64,000 nucleotides of DNA, taken from the NCBI GenBank assembly GCA_023653785.1, contig JAMKCH010049066.1:1-64000 (forward strand), given 5' to 3'. A model generated the notes under the pieces. It worked only from the letters and a program-made list of their open reading frames with translations. It had not been told where the DNA came from and searched no databases. This document shows, piece after piece, positions 61,601 through 64,000 of the stretch; positions within the stretch are counted from its first letter, which is position 1; each line of letters opens with the position of its first letter. The position numbers and the translations under genes are program-made. The stretch is from Ophioderma brevispina. Its lineage: Eukaryota > Echinodermata > Ophiuroidea > Amphilepidida > Ophiodermatidae.

Positions 61601-63826
61601 TAGAATAGGTATCCTAACATACCCTGCAAGTGATAGGGCCAAATGCAACCTAATAAAGTCAAAATCAAATATTTTAGTCATTACTGTCCGTACGGACACT
61701 TACTACAACACATACACTGCTGTTTTCTTCCTTTTCTGTCATTTTTTTTTTCAGTTGGAAAATATACCTTATAAGAGTCCTAAAGCCTTATTCACTTTTA
61801 AGCTATTCCTGCAAATTTAAAATATTTTCACTCTTTCGGGTGGATCACTGATAGTGTCTTTAACAAACTTTTCACATGGCCATCAAGTTCAGATTTACTT
61901 CAAATTGAGGAATCACTTATATTTCTCTTTATTGTCGATGGAAGTGCGAATGATGATGATGGTCATTGTTGAACTGGACTTTGCACTGAATTTTTTCTGT
62001 CACCTTATTCTACAGATATTTCAGCTCTACAATGCCTACTTCCTATTACAATTGTCATTTCACCGTGACTGTCATGAGTGGATGGTAAGTAACAAAGTAC
62101 ATTGTGTTCATTTGTTTTGCTGTAACAGATGGAAGTTTTTTGGGGTCAGAGCAAGAATAAAGGTTACCTGTTCATATTTCTACTACTGCAATGCAGTGCA
62201 GTGCTGCTGCATTGCCTATATATTGATCACTTTGTACTGCAACTTGATGCAAACCACTGCAATGCAAGTTAAAACATAGGACAGTGTATGTGAGCTAGTG
62301 TAGTTTGTTACGATAGGGCATACACATACCATCAAAAGGAAACATTATCCGGGCCTTAAATTTAACTGGGGTAATGAAAAAATATGAACTTTATTCTGTT
62401 AACAAAATCTCAATTTTGTTGGGATAAAATGGGAGGGATGAGGTTGTTGATTGGGTCACACAGCTTTATGATCAAACCTGTTGTGACTGTGTGGTATTTG
62501 TGACCTGGCATGACAAAACGAGCAGAAAGTCGTGCTCGTTTTGTCATGCTCATGTCGTCATGAGTCGGTTTCTAGACTGTCTGGATTCAGGCAGCATGTT
62601 CTTTGTTTGATTCACCTGGGCAGCCAGTCGGCATGCCCTTTGTGCAAGAGATTAGAATTTGTTATGTTGTCCTTCATTGGAGTATGAGGCCTGCGAGAGT
62701 TTAGCTTTTTAGCCGATTTAAGCTTTTTTATGCCTTTAAAAAGTACAAATTTTATTTTTTTTCTTTCATTTTCAACCTGTTTTTGACCTAGCTGTACCCA
62801 GTTTTACGCTATATTACAGCCTTTTGTCAGCTACTTTTTCAAAACCCTACTCACGGGTCTGAGTATGCACATTCCATTGCTGCCCCTAACTGCACCCAGC
62901 TGGCTCAAACAATGAACATGAAATTTAGATCCATGCAGTCTTAAAAACGACTGATTGTGACTTTTCCACTCAGTTCGTCGTACCGTATCACCTTTGCGGT
63001 CAACTATAAGGAAATTGGTGTGTCTGTCACTGCAGACAGGAGGTGCCATTTTGATGTGTCACATTGCATCTGCATTGCAGGGGCATCAAATAGACCATTT
63101 GCACGATCCCCATAATGCATCTCGTATTGTGCCCATTCCCATCTGGGAACTTGTACCGGCCTCAAGTCAGCTAAAACATACGGTTAAGAGCGTAATATCA
63201 ATACTAGAAAACTTAAACTATTTGTGGCGTTGCACAGTTGAACTGTATTCGTCCGGGAGGTGACAATTAGGGCACGGTTACGATCGAAAATGCCACCTTT
63301 TTGTCATCAATTTCAACATCAGTGCCTCGCTTGTTTTTTGTTCCTATGATATTCTTCTACATTTCTGTAAGATTAACTTCATGTAAAAAGGTAAGTATTG
63401 TATACTCTTTGTCAAAGTACCTTTTACAAGATCCGCGTACTTTAAGCGTGATGCGCGTAAATGTGATTGTGCGATCTACTGCTAAGCCCCGCCCCCTCTG
63501 GATGGCGCGCGCGTACCTCTTGTAAAAGGTATTTTGATAAATAGTATAGTTTTAGGCATGAACTCCGGACAAGTTCCCGGATGGAAATGGGCACAATACG
63601 AGATGCATTATGGGGATCGTGCAAATGGTCTATTTAAGTTATTTGAAAATGTTCCTGCTCCATAACAGTTTCACCTTTTGACCTTTGACCCATGCAGGTT
63701 CCAGCAGCCAGCTTGATTTTCTTCATACTCTTCCTGGGCAACATGAGCACAACGTTACGGGTTGTATTGGACAAAGTAGCTTCTAGCAAGAAGGCGCTTG
63801 CCAAAGAAAAGAAAAAGAACGAGTAA
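12863..63826 (+). CDS. TMEM120: TMEM120 (TACAN/NET29) homologue, 11 coding exons, whole span
   Basis: I joined eleven exons by GT-AG sites and continuous homology to vertebrate TMEM120A/B. Exons: 12863-12934, 40433-40551, 42232-42345, 43491-43550, 44354-44449, 51372-51462, 56118-56245, 57193-57285, 58764-58823, 62016-62084, 63698-63826. They total 1031 nt; four apparent missing bases (two each in exons 6 and 9) would give 1035 nt, 344 aa, against about 340 aa in vertebrates. Layout in corrected numbering: coiled coil about 12-95; membrane segments near 134-151, 159-174, 195-207, 221-237, 267-281 and 303-318; G-W-W-V-M-H-H-Y at 188-195; [13 protein letters not shown] at 238-250; a lysine-rich C-terminus. 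Known of the family: a dimeric multipass protein of the nuclear envelope/ER and plasma membrane, with an ELOVL-like fold that binds coenzyme A; it was proposed as a mechanosensing channel, which is disputed, and has a role in fat-cell biology. Inference: this is the orthologue in this species. In the raw sequence two exons are frameshifted. Confidence 0.93.
13205..13300. repeat. Dispersed repeat R fragment in intron 1
   Basis: GTGGCGCATCAGCTCTATTTC, CAACTTGAGTA, a poly-T, GTGGTTGTTGCGAGG and TATAAAATTCCACTTAA match 8150-8245. Confidence 0.7.
14690..14930. repeat. Imperfect CA microsatellite with C tracts
   Basis: ACACAC and CCACCC repeats are joined by a run of about 17 C (near 14874-14892). 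Open frames on both strands here are low-complexity artefacts. Confidence 0.95.
15815..16800. repeat. Direct repeat pair spaced about 750 bp
   Basis: Copies at about 15825-16050 and 16580-16790 share CCAAAAGTGTGGGATACAA, GCCAACATGTTTTTAGGCG, TCTTGTCGAC, TTAGAACGTA and GTCAAATGAAAGCT. They differ mainly by one-base indels. A 28-base G run (16128-16155) sits between them. Confidence 0.75.
16128..16155. repeat. 28-base G homopolymer
   Basis: An unbroken G run is followed by TGGGT. Its length is unreliable in any sequencing method. In RNA it could favour a G-quadruplex within intron 1. Confidence 0.9.
16801..17689. other. Intron 1 segment, nothing recognised
   Basis: AT-rich sequence with scattered short open frames and no repeat boundary or motif I can name. 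Confidence 0.4.
17847..18631. mobile_element. 785-bp TIR transposon with 9-bp target duplication
   Basis: It is bounded by AGCTTTCAG at 17838-17846 and again at 18632-18640. The ends are GAGACGAATATAC, perfect over 13 bp; beyond that AGAGATCG-AAGCAA continues the inverted match to about 30 bp. It splits a copy of repeat R; the uninterrupted copy at 9520-9560 reads straight through the target. A 9-bp duplication fits Mutator-like or Merlin elements, but the superfamily is not settled. No transposase was seen, so it is non-autonomous. Confidence 0.93.
18985..20250. repeat. Tandem duplication, copy A of repeat E (about 1.3 kb)
   Basis: Landmarks: ATGCACGAGCACGCTTATT at about 19111, CAATGTTTTTCAGGCACAAGG near 19669, CACCACAGAATATTC near 19733, and TAAAAGTTAATGAGTTCAATG near the end. 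The same order recurs in copy B. The sequence just before it (18880-18985, CGCCTACGCAC...GGGTGGGTGCGCA) belongs to the same family, seen also at 29835-29992 and inverted at 34380-34600. Confidence 0.85.
20251..21560. repeat. Tandem duplication, copy B of repeat E
   Basis: It matches copy A along its length with a shift of about 1,255-1,290 bp, differing mostly by one-base insertions in short homopolymers. It ends at a poly-T run near 21550. A 104-aa open frame (20365-20679) lies inside it; copy A's frame is broken at several places, so I do not consider it coding. Confidence 0.85.
21640..21840. repeat. Repeat E, distal segment
   Basis: CAGATTTCGTGTCATCGAAG, TGGACTTTGTGACACAG, CACTCTGGCTTAGG and GATAGTAGGGGCTATCATAG also occur at 33765-33930 (direct) and in the opposite orientation at 34080-34230. 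Confidence 0.7.
21939..22132. mobile_element. MITE with TAGAATTTCT termini
   Basis: GGTTAGAATTTCTAGC at the left faces GCCAGAAATTCTAGCC at the right. Further in, GCGAGAATC pairs with GATTCTCG. It is about 194 bp and non-coding. No clear target duplication was found. Confidence 0.6.
22140..25000. other. Intron 1 segment with A/T homopolymers
   Basis: No gene is recognised. Poly-T or poly-A runs lie near 23967-24000, 24339-24358 and 24441-24476, and the 24480-24660 stretch is purine/pyrimidine-skewed. Several 60-80 aa frames show no family features. Confidence 0.4.
25001..27645. repeat. Large tandem duplication, copy 1
   Basis: Order: a block with TTTCTCGGAGATCCGACGG, GAAACTTGGTCGATATGATG and AAGCCAGGTGATCG, ending near CCTAGTTAG (25490); then ATCTTCAATTCTACACATGG; then a long AT-rich body with CAGACCCTCTTCAGACCCC, GCATCAAATAAGAGTTAGGAC and TTCATCAGGCAAA. 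It is longer than copy 2 because of a GA-rich expansion at about 25610-25780 and many one-base additions. Confidence 0.88.
27646..29735. repeat. Large tandem duplication, copy 2
   Basis: It has the same order of landmarks as copy 1, beginning GTCCGTCTGTCTGACTGACC and GTTCTCGGAGACCGACGG-like sequence. The first 280 bp end ACCGCCTAGTATAC, where a GC-rich hairpin-like stretch before CTAG resembles a Helitron 3' end (inference). The unit is about 2.1 kb. No coding content was recognised. Confidence 0.88.
29835..29992. repeat. Repeat E 5' part, interrupted by the 980-bp element
   Basis: CAGCGTTGATCGTCATCCGT, CTACGTGCGGAAGTG, GATGGGTGCGCAGC and AGCACTTATTGAAAATCTTT. The same order appears in reverse at 34440-34590. 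The copy resumes at 30973 after the insertion. Confidence 0.8.
29993..30972. mobile_element. 980-bp TIR transposon with 8-bp target duplication
   Basis: TTTGATGT occurs at 29985-29992 and 30973-30980. The inner ends are GGCGATCCTGTC-TTGGGGTCC and, inverted, GGCGATCCCGTC-TTGGGGTCC. The undisturbed target (reverse strand near 34422) reads CATTTGATGTAGTCC. An 8-bp duplication suggests hAT or P-like elements, but the termini are not typical of either. A 61-bp direct repeat lies at 30110-30170 and 30320-30380. The 204-aa minus-strand open frame (30067-30681) crosses this repeat and has no recognised domain. Confidence 0.93.
31825..32340. repeat. AT-rich degenerate minisatellite (ATAAACTGAATA)
   Basis: Loosely repeated ATAAACTGAATAA and TAATATAAA words run for about 500 bp with almost no G or C. 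Low complexity, no coding content. Confidence 0.8.
32585..32695 (-). pseudogene. Degenerate 5S rRNA-like sequence
   Basis: Read on the minus strand it has AAGAGTTAAGCAACGTCGGG and CCCGGT, then GGATTGGGAACA, CCAGGTATTATCGGGTG. This order matches animal 5S rRNA (AAGTTAAGCAACGTCGGGCC, GGATGGGAGACC, CTGGGAATACCGGGTG). The 5' third is poorly preserved, so it is a pseudogene or the head of a 5S-derived SINE rather than a working gene. Confidence 0.5.
33682..33960 (+). repeat. Repeat E, internally deleted direct copy
   Basis: GATGTAAGCATGAGC (as at 20510) is joined through a poly-T to GATTTTGTGTCATAGATGACTG and CGCTCTGGCTTGGAGATA (as at 21660-21780). About 1.1 kb of the family is missing here relative to copy B. 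Confidence 0.75.
34080..34610 (-). repeat. Repeat E, inverted copy
   Basis: On the minus strand it reads GGCTATCGTTTAGAATAGCGG and GACTTTGTGGAACATATGG, then the family's other end (TTTTGAACGGTGATTTTTAAA, GATGGGTGCGCAGC, ACTCCAAAACACGCTACG). With 33682-33960 it forms a tail-to-tail inverted pair. It preserves the unoccupied target of the 980-bp element. Confidence 0.75.
35078..35432. mobile_element. 355-bp PIF/Harbinger-like MITE (TAA duplication)
   Basis: TAA at 35075-35077 and 35433-35435. The termini are GGCCAAAAAAAATGTTGTAT and, inverted, GGCCAAAAATTTGTTGTATT, matching over about 27 bp. A 3-bp TWA duplication with GGCC ends is typical of PIF/Harbinger. The 60-90 aa frames inside have no transposase features. 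Confidence 0.85.
36183..38441. mobile_element. 2.26-kb TTAA-flanked element with GGTGATTGGGTC ends
   Basis: TTAA at 36179-36182 and 38442-38445. Both ends start GGTGATTGGGTC, a 12-bp perfect TIR. No transposase was recognised inside. A second TTAA MITE (37555-37903) is nested within it. Confidence 0.85.
37555..37903. mobile_element. TTAA MITE family M1 (AGRCACTATCAGTGAT), nested copy
   Basis: TTAA at 37551-37554 and 37904-37907. The termini are AGACACTATCATGATTTG and, inverted, AGACACTATCAGTGATTTG. The body has ATGCAAAAATCTGATTTTTGA and TGTCCTTATAAGGTTGC, shared with 61529-61859, 53819-54192 and the decayed copy near 50921-51280. It is 349 bp and non-coding. Confidence 0.92.
39185..39467. 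mobile_element. 283-bp MITE with GGCC-AGAGGGTGT ends (family M2)
   Basis: The left end GGCCCAGAGGGTGTATTGAG, then AATCCCACAATGCACC, faces the inverse GGCCATATATAGAGGATG, then AATCCCAGAATGCATTGC. A second copy at about 57445-58105 has the right end CACCCTCTGGG and carries a TTAA insertion. Confidence 0.75.
39489..40004. mobile_element. 516-bp TTAA MITE (AGCAATAATA ends)
   Basis: TTAA at 39485-39488 and 40005-40008. The left end AGCAATAATACTCATTTTTT faces the inverse AGCAATAATAGCACAATTTT. It is non-coding and a different TIR family from M1. Confidence 0.88.
40160..40270 (+). repeat. tRNA-like (Pol III) SINE fragment
   Basis: TAGCGTGCTATCCCGG resembles a tRNA A-box region. GGGTTCGAATGCCACC, about 43 bases further on, fits the B-box GGTTCGANNCC with one deviation. 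No clean cloverleaf can be folded by eye, so this is a SINE head or tRNA pseudogene rather than a tRNA gene. It lies about 170 bp upstream of exon 2. Confidence 0.5.
40433..40551 (+). CDS. TMEM120: TMEM120 exon 2 (coiled coil)
   Basis: It encodes residues 25-63 plus two bases of codon 64, starting [10 protein letters not shown] and ending L-G-E-T-L-K. The acceptor is TTTTCAG/GAA and the donor AAAAG/GTAAAT, phase 2. The charged, Leu/Gln-rich stretch corresponds to the N-terminal coiled coil that packs the TMEM120 dimer in published structures. Confidence 0.92.
41631..42202. mobile_element. 572-bp TTAA foldback element with long arms, next to exon 3
   Basis: TTAA at 41627-41630 and 42203-42206. 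The ends are AGGGACATAATGGCATGAAA and, inverted, AGGGGCATAATGGCATGAAA. The arms stay paired for roughly 190 bp, including GAAAAGGACCCTT, GGAGGTGGCAGTTTGTGGCA and CATTTACCAAACTT. Open frames of 80-114 aa within it arise from the palindrome. It ends 29 nt before exon 3. Confidence 0.94.
42232..42345 (+). CDS. TMEM120: TMEM120 exon 3 (end of coiled coil)
   Basis: It encodes residues 65-101 with split codons at both ends, including [12 protein letters not shown] and ending L-P-R-T-K. The acceptor is GGCAG/GTCAGG. A second AG four bases downstream would give an immediate stop (AGG TAA), so the upstream site must be used. The donor AAAGG/GTAAGC is phase 2. The exon starts only 29 nt after a 572-bp foldback transposon, so the branch point probably lies at or inside that element's right arm. 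Confidence 0.92.
42530..43350. repeat. Degenerate minisatellite GCC(T/C)AGCCGGCA..ATCGGCA
   Basis: Irregular units such as CCTAGCCGGCAATAATCGGC, ATGCCCAGCCAACACTCAAT, GGGCAAATGCCCAGCCGGCA and CAGCCAGCAATAATCTGCAC are spaced by AGGGGTAAATG-type joints. One unit is split by the 221-bp element at 42897. Confidence 0.75.
42897..43117. mobile_element. 221-bp foldback MITE with 9-bp target duplication
   Basis: GCTGGCACT occurs at 42888-42896 and 43118-43126. The termini AAGAGAAGAT are perfectly inverted, and the arms remain paired for about 88 bp (TCAGTAGCTTC, AATGCATTGCTT, GTGAATC-TTAGAGATG). A 9-bp duplication as for 17847-18631, but the termini are unrelated. Confidence 0.93.
43491..43550 (+). 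CDS. TMEM120: TMEM120 exon 4
   Basis: It encodes residues 103-121, [19 protein letters not shown], with Gly102 and Arg122 split across the junctions. It matches the conserved L-G-N-V-N-V-T-L-L-S-K segment of vertebrate TMEM120A just before the first membrane helix. The acceptor is TTATTTTCAG, the donor AAAG/GTCAGT, and both ends are phase 2. Confidence 0.93.
43664..43841. mobile_element. MITE with GGGAAATAGGACA arms in intron 4
   Basis: AAACACTACATG and AGAGGGGAAATAGGACA face TGTCCTATTTCCC and CAATGTAGTATTT. The ends are imperfect and no target duplication was seen. It lies about 110 bp after exon 4. Confidence 0.6.
44002..44161. mobile_element. 160-bp MITE with CACCTCACT ends and TAA duplication
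   Basis: TAA at 43999-44001 and 44162-44164. The left end CACCTCACTTTGACTCTGGG faces the inverse CACCTCACTGGACTTTTACT, and both are followed by CTCTGGGG...TGTAGGGAA. It is about 190 bp upstream of exon 5. Confidence 0.85.
44354..44449 (+). CDS. TMEM120: TMEM120 exon 5 (first membrane helix)
   Basis: It encodes residues 123-153. The conserved [11 protein letters not shown] is followed by a hydrophobic helix, about 134-151, rich in I, C, L and F. The acceptor is CATCTCCAG/ATGG and the donor TACAG/GTAAGA, phase 2. It aligns with the vertebrate segment A-Y-K-D-E-Y-E-K-F-K-L-Y-L and the first transmembrane helix. Confidence 0.94.
45470..45654. mobile_element. 185-bp hAT MITE (CAGGGGTTCTCAA)
   Basis: The 8-bp duplication CTCTAAAA lies at 45462-45469 and 45655-45662. 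The termini CAGGGGTTCTCAAT and ATTGAGAACCCCTG are perfect 14-bp inverts. CAGGGGTTCTCAA is the classic terminus of hAT (Charlie-like) elements, and the GGGCCGCGGTCCG motif near the right end is also typical. Non-autonomous. Confidence 0.97.
46044..46202. mobile_element. Foldback MITE, arms about 75 bp
   Basis: TAAAGGGTAAGATGTTCATA, then AATAATGTGTCC, GTAAAAACAT and GAATAATGGG, pairs with the inverted right half ending ATCGCACCCTTTACTT. The centre is GGGCGAGGCGAAGCCGAG, itself palindromic. Confidence 0.88.
46405..46550. mobile_element. Foldback MITE, arms about 70 bp
   Basis: ATAAAATTGGAT, CCCAAATTAATTGGTC and GCTATGAGTT pair with AACTCATAGC, GACCAATTAATATTGGG and ATCCAATTTTAT. The centre GCGAGACGCAGCCGAGC resembles that of the neighbour at 46044, so the two may be related. 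Confidence 0.85.
46706..50535. mobile_element. 3.8-kb region bounded by 350-bp inverted arms
   Basis: The left arm 46706-47070 (TTATTCAGTGGGCGTGGTTT, ATGCAATTTACACAGCGTGA, CATTTGTTTTCAAGAGGG, AATTACACAATTCTAAATAA) is the inverse of the right arm 50185-50535. The 3.1 kb between holds a GTGACCTTG tandem tract and no recognised transposase. It looks like a foldback element with long TIRs; the outer target duplication was not found. Confidence 0.8.
48660..49010. repeat. GTGACCTTG-type tandem repeat
   Basis: Runs of TTGGTGACCTTGG, TCATGTGACCTTTG and similar 9-12 bp words lie at about 48685-48795 and 48930-49005, split by a G-rich block with GGGAGGGGTGGG words. A shorter relative occurs at 41333-41365 in intron 2. 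Confidence 0.8.
50921..51280. mobile_element. TTAA MITE family M1, decayed copy
   Basis: CACACTATCAGTGATTTAT at the left and AACACGATAGGTGCCCTTTT at the right are mutated M1 termini. The body shares GATTTTGTCCTTATTAGTGT, CATTTGCATGG and ACATGCAAAATCTTTTTGAT with the clean copies. It ends about 90 bp before exon 6. Confidence 0.75.
51372..51462 (+). CDS. TMEM120: TMEM120 exon 6 (second membrane helix; two missing bases)
   Basis: The exon is 91 nt, while splice phases on both sides demand 93. The first frame reads [19 protein letters not shown] and then hits TGA at 51430-51432. Another frame ends L-Q-H-N-G-S, matching the conserved I-N-N-G-S before the next exon. One extra T at 51429-51430 and one in the T run at 51442-51444 give ...T-L-S-L-R-E-R-I-L-Q-H-N-G-S, as expected from the vertebrate T-L-T-I-R-E-S-I-L. 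The acceptor is TTTCCTCAG/G and the donor TCAAG/GTATGT. Consensus indel error or a true lesion is discussed under findings. Confidence 0.88.
52619..52824. mobile_element. 206-bp TTAA MITE (AGCCAC ends)
   Basis: TTAA at 52615-52618 and 52825-52828. The left end AGCCACATGAAATCAATTTT faces the inverse AGCCACTATGAGCAATTTCT. A TIR of about 24 bp with mismatches, non-coding. Confidence 0.82.
53819..54192. mobile_element. TTAA MITE family M1, 374-bp copy
   Basis: TTAA at 53815-53818 and 54193-54196. The termini AGGCACTATCAGTGAT are a perfect 16-bp invert. It contains ATCAGATTTTGTCCTTATGT and a long T-rich stretch at 54107-54158 that explains Lys-rich minus-strand frames. Confidence 0.94.
54802..55198. 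mobile_element. Possible mariner-like fragment with AATATACAATC ends
   Basis: ACAGGATGTCCCAAAAAAAA followed by TATACAATC faces GATTGTATATTTTTTGACAG. The ends are only partly alike. The minus-strand 63-aa frame inside has no motif I can assign. Low confidence. Confidence 0.35.
55658..55696. repeat. 39-base A homopolymer in intron 6
   Basis: An unbroken A run follows CTTCCTG. It may mark the tail of a retroposed sequence, but no target duplication or ORF supports this. Confidence 0.9.
56118..56245 (+). CDS. TMEM120: TMEM120 exon 7 (GWWxxHH motif, helices 3-4)
   Basis: It encodes residues 186-227, starting [12 protein letters not shown], then a hydrophobic helix, then [21 protein letters not shown]. 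It is unbroken and strongly conserved. The aromatic/histidine patch is in the part of the fold where coenzyme A was seen in human TACAN structures; elongases carry a His-box there, but only the paired His is present here. The acceptor is GATTGCAG/G and the donor TTGT/GTAAGT, switching to phase 1. Confidence 0.95.
57193..57285 (+). CDS. TMEM120: TMEM120 exon 8 ([17 protein letters not shown] block)
   Basis: It encodes residues 229-258: [23 protein letters not shown] and on. This is one of the most invariant blocks of the family. The acceptor AATTTTTAG/GTTG and the donor CGTAG/GTAAGT are both phase 1. The reading frame is intact. Confidence 0.96.
57445..58105. repeat. MITE family M2 copy split by a TTAA element
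   Basis: GTGTATTGAGTCCATCCCAC and AATGCACCACTTTGGG on the left, and TTTTTATCCTGATCACAAAATG through CATTGCATTATGGGATTGG on the right, match 39195-39460 in order. The two halves are separated by 57597-57955. Confidence 0.82.
57597..57955. mobile_element. 359-bp TTAA MITE (AGAGACATGAGGAGATTT ends)
   Basis: TTAA at 57593-57596 and 57956-57959. The left end AGAGACATGAGGAGATTT faces the inverse AGTGACAGGAGGAGATTT. It is inserted in an M2 copy; the related unoccupied copy at 39318-39335 reads GTACTCAGGGAATTTTT across the site. Confidence 0.92.
58110..58740. other. Intron 8 segment, nothing firm recognised
   Basis: 58370-58570 is GC-richer and has overlapping open frames on both strands (up to 124 aa on the minus strand) with no recognisable domain. 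It probably derives from an old repeat. Confidence 0.35.
58764..58823 (+). CDS. TMEM120: TMEM120 exon 9 (fifth membrane helix; two missing bases)
   Basis: The exon is 60 nt, while phase 1 in and phase 0 out require 62. It starts D-G-F-K-W-M and then meets TGA at 58781-58783. Adding one G near 58782-58788 restores [13 protein letters not shown], nearly identical to vertebrate [13 protein letters not shown] second G near 58817-58819 makes V-G-Y and joins exon 10 in frame. Compared with vertebrates one residue is absent before W263 (F-K-W against F-Q-S-W). The acceptor is TCTTTTTCAG and the donor TAT/GTAAGT. Confidence 0.88.
59120..59645. other. Intron 9 segment, weak inverted ends
   Basis: TTAAAGGGATAATC near 59118 and GGATTATCCCCTTATC near 59620 face each other. 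The ends are too diverged to define an element boundary. Confidence 0.3.
59891..61351. mobile_element. 1.46-kb element with ACCACTGACCTCTATACAT ends
   Basis: ACCACTGACCTCTATACATT near 59891 faces its inverse ATGTATAGAGGTCAGTGGT ending at 61351, and TAGCGGGC pairs with GCCCGCTA just inside. It contains the polypyrimidine tract and a duplicated segment (60570-60790 and 60960-61160, sharing CATGCTCTGCTATTTG and TCACATTTCCTCAGTTT). No transposase was recognised. Confidence 0.7.
60305..60565. repeat. Polypyrimidine (CCCTTCC) tract
   Basis: Almost pure C and T for about 260 bp on the + strand in intron 9, with CCCCTCCCCTTCC words. A shorter relative lies at 60850-60930. Such tracts can form triplex DNA. 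The open frames through it are low complexity. Confidence 0.92.
61529..61859. mobile_element. TTAA MITE family M1, 331-bp inverted copy
   Basis: TTAA at 61525-61528 and 61860-61863. The left end AGGCACTATCAGTGATTTG faces the inverse AGACACTATCAGTGATCC. The body is in the opposite orientation to 37555-37903 (ATCTGATTTTGCC, GTATCCTAACATACCCTGCA). The 151-aa frame from 61365 runs across the element boundary and is not a gene. Confidence 0.93.
62016..62084 (+). CDS. TMEM120: TMEM120 exon 10
   Basis: It encodes residues 280-302, [14 protein letters not shown] and then H-R-D-C-H-E-W-M, 23 whole codons. This aligns with the vertebrate F-W-Q-L-F-N-A-L-T-L-F-N-L through C-K-E-W-Q. The acceptor is ATTCTACAG/ATA and the donor GGATG/GTAAGT, phase 0 on both sides. 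Confidence 0.94.
63088..63635. mobile_element. 548-bp foldback element just before exon 11
   Basis: AAATAGACCATTTGCACGAT and CCCCATAATGCATCTCGTAT pair with the inverse at 63570-63635. GGGAACTTGT and TACCTTTTACAAGA further in also have inverted partners (63500-63575). It ends 62 bp before exon 11, so splicing signals sit right beside it. Confidence 0.85.
63698..63826 (+). CDS. TMEM120: TMEM120 exon 11 (last helix and stop)
   Basis: It encodes residues 303-344 and a TAA at 63824-63826. Helix six (about 303-318, [12 protein letters not shown]) is followed by the conserved [10 protein letters not shown] and a basic tail with [12 protein letters not shown]. The acceptor is CCATGCAG/GTT. No AATAAA-type signal is visible before the window ends, so the poly(A) site lies beyond 64000. 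Confidence 0.95.
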   Translation, partial: VPAASLIFFILFLGNMSTTLRVVLDKVASSKKALAKEKKKNE

Positions 63827-64000
63827 CAGATGTCTGTGCTAAGATGTTTGGTAACACTGCTGGAGGCCCCTGTAGTAACTCATCATTTTGTCCGATTTTG
63901 TTTGGTCATCTGATTTTAGAGTTAAGATTGATTAGGATTAGGATTTTGAGTTTTGTTAGGTTTTAGAGGTAGAGTTTAGTGGTAGAGTTGAGATTAGGAA

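Noticed and set aside
61365..61820. A 151-aa + strand open frame
   Set aside because: It crosses from intron sequence into the M1 MITE at 61529. The corresponding body in other M1 copies is not open in the same frame, so it is a chance frame.
63880..64000. GATTAGGATTAGGATTTTGAG-type words as telomeric repeat
   Set aside because: Only a few irregular TTAGG-like words occur in the 3' UTR, with no regular array.

Overview
This is a stretch of animal nuclear genome. It is AT-rich and intron-dominated, packed with short non-autonomous transposons and simple repeats, and has no bacterial-style gene packing. One protein-coding gene can be supported: a TMEM120 (TACAN/NET29) homologue on the + strand. 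Eleven coding exons run from an ATG at 12863 to a TAA at 63826, so its introns fill about 80% of the window. The protein would be about 344 residues, very close to vertebrate TMEM120A/B, with an N-terminal coiled coil followed by six membrane segments. I infer a marine invertebrate, perhaps a deuterostome such as an echinoderm, from the single TMEM120 gene and repeat style. I cannot fix the taxon from sequence alone.

Layout. 1-12862 is upstream of the start codon. It holds tandem repeats, a 4-kb TTAA-flanked element (3059-7100) with two arrays of a GTTGCATCTGGGACGTC-type minisatellite, and several hairpin-forming repeats. Exon 1 is 12863-12934. Intron 1 (27.5 kb) carries a 785-bp TIR element with a 9-bp target duplication, two large tandem duplications (about 1.3 kb and 2.0-2.6 kb units), a 980-bp TIR element with an 8-bp duplication, a 2.7-kb insert with GTATAAGCCGC motifs, a PIF/Harbinger-like MITE, and TTAA elements. 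Exons 2-5 lie at 40433-44449. Intron 5 (6.9 kb) has a textbook hAT MITE (45470-45654) and a 3.8-kb region bounded by 350-bp inverted arms. Exons 6-11 lie at 51372-63826, separated by introns rich in TTAA MITEs. The last 174 bases are 3' UTR with no visible poly(A) signal.

Two points stand out. First, exons 6 and 9 each lack exactly two single bases, mostly at short T or G runs. Putting them back restores both reading frame and splice phase, so consensus errors are likelier than pseudogenisation, although the latter is not excluded. Second, at least nine separate elements flanked by TTAA lie in or just upstream of this one gene. They fall into several unrelated TIR families, one of them present in three clean copies. 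No transposase, reverse transcriptase, CRISPR array or second cellular gene could be recognised.
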